Origin: Agriotes lineatus
Lineage: Eukaryota > Arthropoda > Insecta > Coleoptera > Elateridae
Assembly (NCBI GenBank): GCA_940337035.1
Contig: CALNHX010005872.1
Coordinates: forward strand, 1-64,000
Direction of reading: 5' to 3'
Length of the DNA stretch: 64,000 bases
Position numbers and translations under genes: made by a program. Positions 59,032 to 64,000 of this stretch are shown here, in pieces. The stretch's first letter is position 1; every line of letters begins with the position of its first letter. Under the pieces are notes generated by a model. That model made no database searches. It saw nothing but the letters and a program-made list of their open reading frames with translations, and was not told the DNA's origin.

Positions 59032-62000
59032 CGATACTTAGGTTAAAACCGTGTCCAGTTCAACCAGTGGTTCTCCAACACATCATTATAATACTCTGAC
59101 AAATAAACTACACCAAATTTTAGGGTGTGCAACAACAGTTAGACATAATTTGTATCTGCAAAGTGTAAAAGTTATAAGATTAAGTTGACATTTAGTGGTG
59201 CTACACAGTTGCCGAATAGAATAATATAAGCTGCTAGTGTAAATTTCTGAAGGACAAATTAGCACCCAGTGAGATAGAAACCCAACCAAGGGCAATTTGC
59301 CAACCAGAAAGTCATATTAAAAGAGGGTTGCTTAAATCTCATGCTAACCAGTAACTATTGCATGTAATATGATCTTATACACAACTCACTTCAATAGTTC
59401 CTTAATGCACACAAGCTTTACTTTCTTTGACTCTTCACGTCTGCCATTTTTCAAACAGTGCTGTGACAGTTGTAACATTGGGAGCTAGGGATGATTCCAA
59501 ACTGGTTTTGTACTAAAATCTACGATACCTAGGTTAAAACAGTGTCCAGTTAATCCAGTGGTTCTCCAACACATCAATAAACACTGACAAATAAACTGCA
59601 CTAAACTTTAGGGTGTGCAACAACAGTTAGACATAATTCGTATGTTCAAAATTTGAAAGTCATAAGATTAAGTTAACACCTAGTGGTCCTATACAGTTGG
59701 CGAATAGAATAATATAAGTTGCTAGTGTAAATTTCTGGAGGACAAATTAGCTCCCAGTGAGATAGAAATCCAACCAAGAGCAATTTGCCAACTAGAAAGT
59801 CACATTAAGATAGGATTGCTTAAAACTCGTGCAAGCAAGTAACTATTGAATGCGATATGATCTTATAGACAAATCACTTCAATAGTTCCTAAATGAATGC
59901 AAGCTTTACTTTATTTTACTCTTCATTTTTGCTATTCTTCAAACAGTGCTATGACAGTTGTAACATTGGGAGCTAGGAATGGTTCCACATTGGTTTTGTA
60001 CTAAAATCTACGCTACCTAGGGTAAAACCGTAACCAGTTAAACCAGTGGTTCTTCAACACGTCATTATAATACTGTGACAAATAAACTACACCAACTTTT
60101 AGGGTGTGCAACAACAGGTAGACATAATTTGTATCTGCAAAATTTAAAAGTCGTAAGATTAAGTTAACACCTAGTGGTCCTATACAGTTGCCGAATAGAA
60201 TAATATAAGTTGCTAGTGTAAATTTCTGGAGGACAAATTAGCTCCTAGTGAGATAGAAATCCAACCAAGCGCAATTTGCCAACCAGAAAGTCACATTAAG
60301 ATAGTGTTGCTTAAAACTCGTGCAAGCAACTAATTATTGCATGTAATATGATCTTATACACAAATCACTTCAATAGGTCCTTAATGCACACAAGCTTTAC
60401 CTTCTTTAACTCTTCACTTCTGCCATTTTTTAAACAGTGCTGTGACAGTTGTAACATTGGAGATAGGGACGATTCCATATTGGTTTTGTACTAAAATCTA
60501 CGGTACGTAGCTTAAAACCGTGTCCAGTTATTCCAGTGGTTCTCCAACACATCAATATAACACTGACAAATAATCTGCACTAAATTTTAGGGTGTGCAAA
60601 ACAGTTAGAAATAATATGTATCTGCGAAATTTAGAAGTCATAAGATTAAGTTGACATTTAGTGGTCCTATACAGTTGCCGAATAGAATAATATAAGTTGC
60701 TAGTGTAAATCTCTGGAGGACAAATTAGCTCCCAGTGAGATAGAAACCCAACCAAGGGCAATTTGCCAACCAGAAAGTCATATTAAAAGAGGGTTGCTTA
60801 AATCTCATGCAAGCAAGTAACTATTGCATGTAATATGATATTATACACAAATCACTTCAATAGTTCCTTAATGCACACAAGCTTTACTTTCTTTGACTCT
60901 TCACGTCTGCCATTTTTCAAACAGTGCTGTGACAGTTGTAACATTTGGGAGCTAGGAATGATTCCAAACTAGTTTTGTACTAAAATCTACTATACCTAGG
61001 TTAAAAACGTGTCCAGTTATTCCAGTGGTTCTCCAACACATCATTATAATACTGTGACAAATAAACTACACCAAATTTTAGGGTGTGCAACAACAATTAG
61101 ACATAATTTGTATCTGCAAAATTTAAAAGTCATAAGATTAAGTTAACACCTAGTGGTCCTATACAATTGCCGAATCGAATAATATAAGTTGCTAGTGTAA
61201 ATTTCTGGAGGACAAATTAGCTCCCAGTGAGATGGAAATCCAACCAAGGGCAATTTGCCAACCAGAAAGTCACATTAAAAGAGGGTTGCTTAAATCTCAT
61301 GCAAGCAAGTAACTATTGCATGTGATATGATCTTATACACAAATCACTTCAATAGTTCCTTAATGCACACAAGCTGTACTTTCTTTGATTCTTCACTTCT
61401 GCCATTTTTCAAACAGTGCTGTGACAGTTGTAACATTGGGAGCTAGGGATGATTCCAAACTGGTTTTGTACTAAAATCTACGATACCTAGGTTAAAATCG
61501 TGTGCAGTTAATCAAGTGGTTCTGCAACACATCAATATAACACTGACAAATAAACTGCACTAAACTTTAGGGTGTGCAACAACAGTTAGACATAATTTGT
61601 ATCTGCAAAATTTAAAAGTCATAAGATTAAGTTAGCACCTAGTGGTCCTAGACAGTTGCCGAATAGAATAATATAAGCTGCTAGTGTAAATTTCTGAAGG
61701 ACAAATTAGCACCCAGTGAGATAGAAACCCAACCAAGGGCAATTTACCAACCAGAAAGTCATATTAAAAGAGGGTTGCTTAAATCTCATGCAAGCAAGTA
61801 ACTATTGCATGTAATATGATCTTATACACAACTCACTTCAATAGTTCCTTAATGCACACAAGCTTTACTTTCTTTGATTCTTCACTTCTGCTATTTTTCA
61901 AACAGTGCTGTGACAGTTGTAACATTGGGAGCTAGGGATGATTCCAAACTGGTTTTGTAATAAAATCTACGATACCTTGGTTAAAACCGTGTCCAGTTCA

Positions 62001-64000
62001 ACCAGTGGTTCTCCAACACATCATTATAATACTCTGACAAATAAACTACACCAAATTTTAGGGTGTGCAACAACAGTTAGAAATAATTTGTATCTGCAAA
62101 GTGTAAAAGTTATAAGATTAAGTTGACACTTAGTGGTGCTACACAGTTGCCGAATAGAATAATATAAGCTGCTAGTGTAAATTTTTGAAGGACAAATTAG
62201 CACCCAGTGAGATAGAAACCCAACCAAGGGCAATTTGCCAACCAGAAAGTAATATTAAAAGAGGGTTGCTTAAATCTCATGCAAGCAAGTAACTATTGCA
62301 TGTAATATGATCTTATACACAACTCAATTCAATAGTTCCTTAATGCACACAAGCTTTACTTTCTTTGACTCTTCACGTCTGCCATTTTTCAAATAGTGCT
62401 GTGACAGTTGTAACATTTGGGAGCTAGGGATGATTCCAAACTGGTTTTGTACTAAAATCTACGATACCTAGGTTAAAATCGTGTCCAGTTAATCTAGTGG
62501 TTCTCCAACACATCAATATAACACTGACAAATAAACTGCACTAAACTTTAAGGTGTGCAACAACAGTTAGACATAATTTGTGTCTTCAAAATGTGAAAGT
62601 CATAAGATTAAGTTAACACCTAGTGGTCCTATACAGTTGGCGAATAGAATAATATAAGTTGCTAGTGTAAATTTCTGGAGGACAAATTAGCTCCCAGTGA
62701 GATGGAAATCCAACCAAGGGCAATTTGCCAACCAGAAAGTCACATTAAAAGAGGGTTGCTTAAATCTCATGCAAGCAAGTAACTATTGCATTTGATATGA
62801 TCTTATACACAAATCATTCCAATAGTTCCTTTGTGCACACAAGCTTTACTTTCTTTGACTCTTCACGTCTGCCATTTTTCAAACAGTGCTGTGACAGTTG
62901 TAACATTGGGAGCTAGGGATGATTCCAAACTGGTTTTGTACTAAAATCTACTATACCTAAGTTAAAACCGTGTCCAGTTAATCCAGTGGTTCTCCATCAC
63001 ACCAATATAACACTGACAAATAAACTGCACTAAATTTTAGGGTGTGCAGCAACAGTTAGACACAATTTGTATCTGCAAAATTTAAAAGTCATAAGATTAA
63101 GTTAGCACCTAGTGGTCCTATACAGTTGGCGAATAGAATAATATAAGTTGCTAGTGTAAATTTCTGGAGGACAAATTAGCTCCCAGTGAGATGGAAACCC
63201 AACCAAGGGCAATTTGCCAACCAGAAAGTCACATTAAAAGAGGGTTGCTTAAATCTCATGCAAGCAAGTAACTATTGCATTTGATATGATCTTATACACA
63301 AATCACTTCAATAGTTCCTTTGTGCACACAAGCTTTACTTTCTTTGACTCTTCACGTCTGCCATTTTTCAAACAGTGCTGTGAAAGTTGTAACATTGGGA
63401 GTTAGGGATGATTCCAAACTGGTTTTGTACTAAAATCTACTATACCTAAGTTAAAACCGTGTCCAGTTAATCCAGTGGTTCTGTATCACACCAATATAAC
63501 ACTGACAAATAAACTGCACTAAATTTTAGGGTGTGCAACAACAGTTAGAAATAATTTGTATCTGCAAAGTGTAAAAGTTATAAGATTAAGTTGACACTTA
63601 GTGGTGCTACACAGTTGCCGAATAGAATAATATAAGCTGCTAGTGTAAATTTTTGAAGGACAAATTAGCACCCAGTGAGATAGAAACCCAACCAAGGGCA
63701 ATTTGCCAACCAGAAAGTCACATTAAAAGAGGGTTGCTTAAATCTCATGCAAGCAAGTAACTATTGCATTTGATATGATCTTATACACAAATCATTCCAA
63801 TAGTTCCTTTGTGCACACAAGCTTTACTTTCTTTGACTCTTCACGTCTGCCATTTTTCAAACAGTTCTGTGACAGTTGTAACATTGGGAGCTAGGGATGA
63901 TTCCAAACTGGTTTTGTACTAAAATCTACTATACCTAAGTTAAAACCGTGTCCAGTTAATCCAGTGGTTCTCCATCACACCAATATAACACTGACAAATA
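59032..64000 (+). repeat. Satellite 2 array, block C (runs off the window)
   Basis: About ten ~490-bp monomers resuming in register after the Foldback-like element and cut by the window end. Subtypes again recur every third monomer: GAAATAATTTGTATCTGCAA with TTGACACTTAGTGGTGC at 62080 and 63549, offset about 1,468 bp. The trimer organisation therefore holds here too. Recurrent minus-strand 60-69-codon frames are monomer shadows. Confidence 0.95.

Overview
This is eukaryotic, AT-rich, almost entirely repetitive DNA, most probably from an insect or another arthropod. The clues are a Ty3/gypsy element of the type common in insect genomes, a cut-and-paste transposase gene with a 58-nt GT-AG intron, and long satellite arrays. 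I see no single-copy host gene, no rRNA or tRNA gene and no CRISPR array. The domain structure suggests pericentromeric or other heterochromatin, but that is inference.

Layout. (1) 1-37257: satellite 1, head-to-tail monomers of 271 bp with 247-bp and 274-bp length variants, about 118 copies, in nested higher-order repeats (HORs) of about 1.60, 1.87, 4.3 and 5.88 kb. The first ~2.45 kb carries scattered 1-nt indels that look like unpolished sequence. (2) 19444-22094 and 25327-27977: two near-identical copies of a 2,651-bp DNA transposon. It has 31-bp imperfect terminal inverted repeats (TIRs), 4-bp AATT target duplications and an intact two-exon transposase gene (644 codons) on the minus strand. 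Both copies lie inside a 5,883-bp tandem duplication, so this is one insertion later amplified as part of the satellite. (3) 37258-45458: a minus-strand Ty3/gypsy LTR retrotransposon with two 1,031-bp LTRs, primer-binding site, polypurine tract, and gag and gag-pol reading frames. It sits exactly at the junction between two unrelated satellites and its flanks do not match. (4) 45459-64000: satellite 2, ~490-bp monomers with a 1,470-bp three-monomer HOR, continuing past the window. It is interrupted by a 1,404-bp TIR element (46838-48241) and by a 6,365-bp Foldback-like element (52667-59031).

The Foldback-like element is the most unusual object. It has a perfect 9-bp target duplication, and its long inverted arms are built from tandem ~149-bp repeats that themselves contain short CGTTTGTTTA-type repeats. 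Its 4.7-kb interior has no transposase but holds a palindromic Tc1/mariner-type MITE, other inverted-repeat fragments and a short cysteine-rich CXC-like coding remnant.

The elements do not form a pathway. What they show is satellite amplification by unequal exchange, transposition into satellites, co-amplification of a transposon with its satellite host, and probable recombination through an LTR element that joins two satellite arrays.
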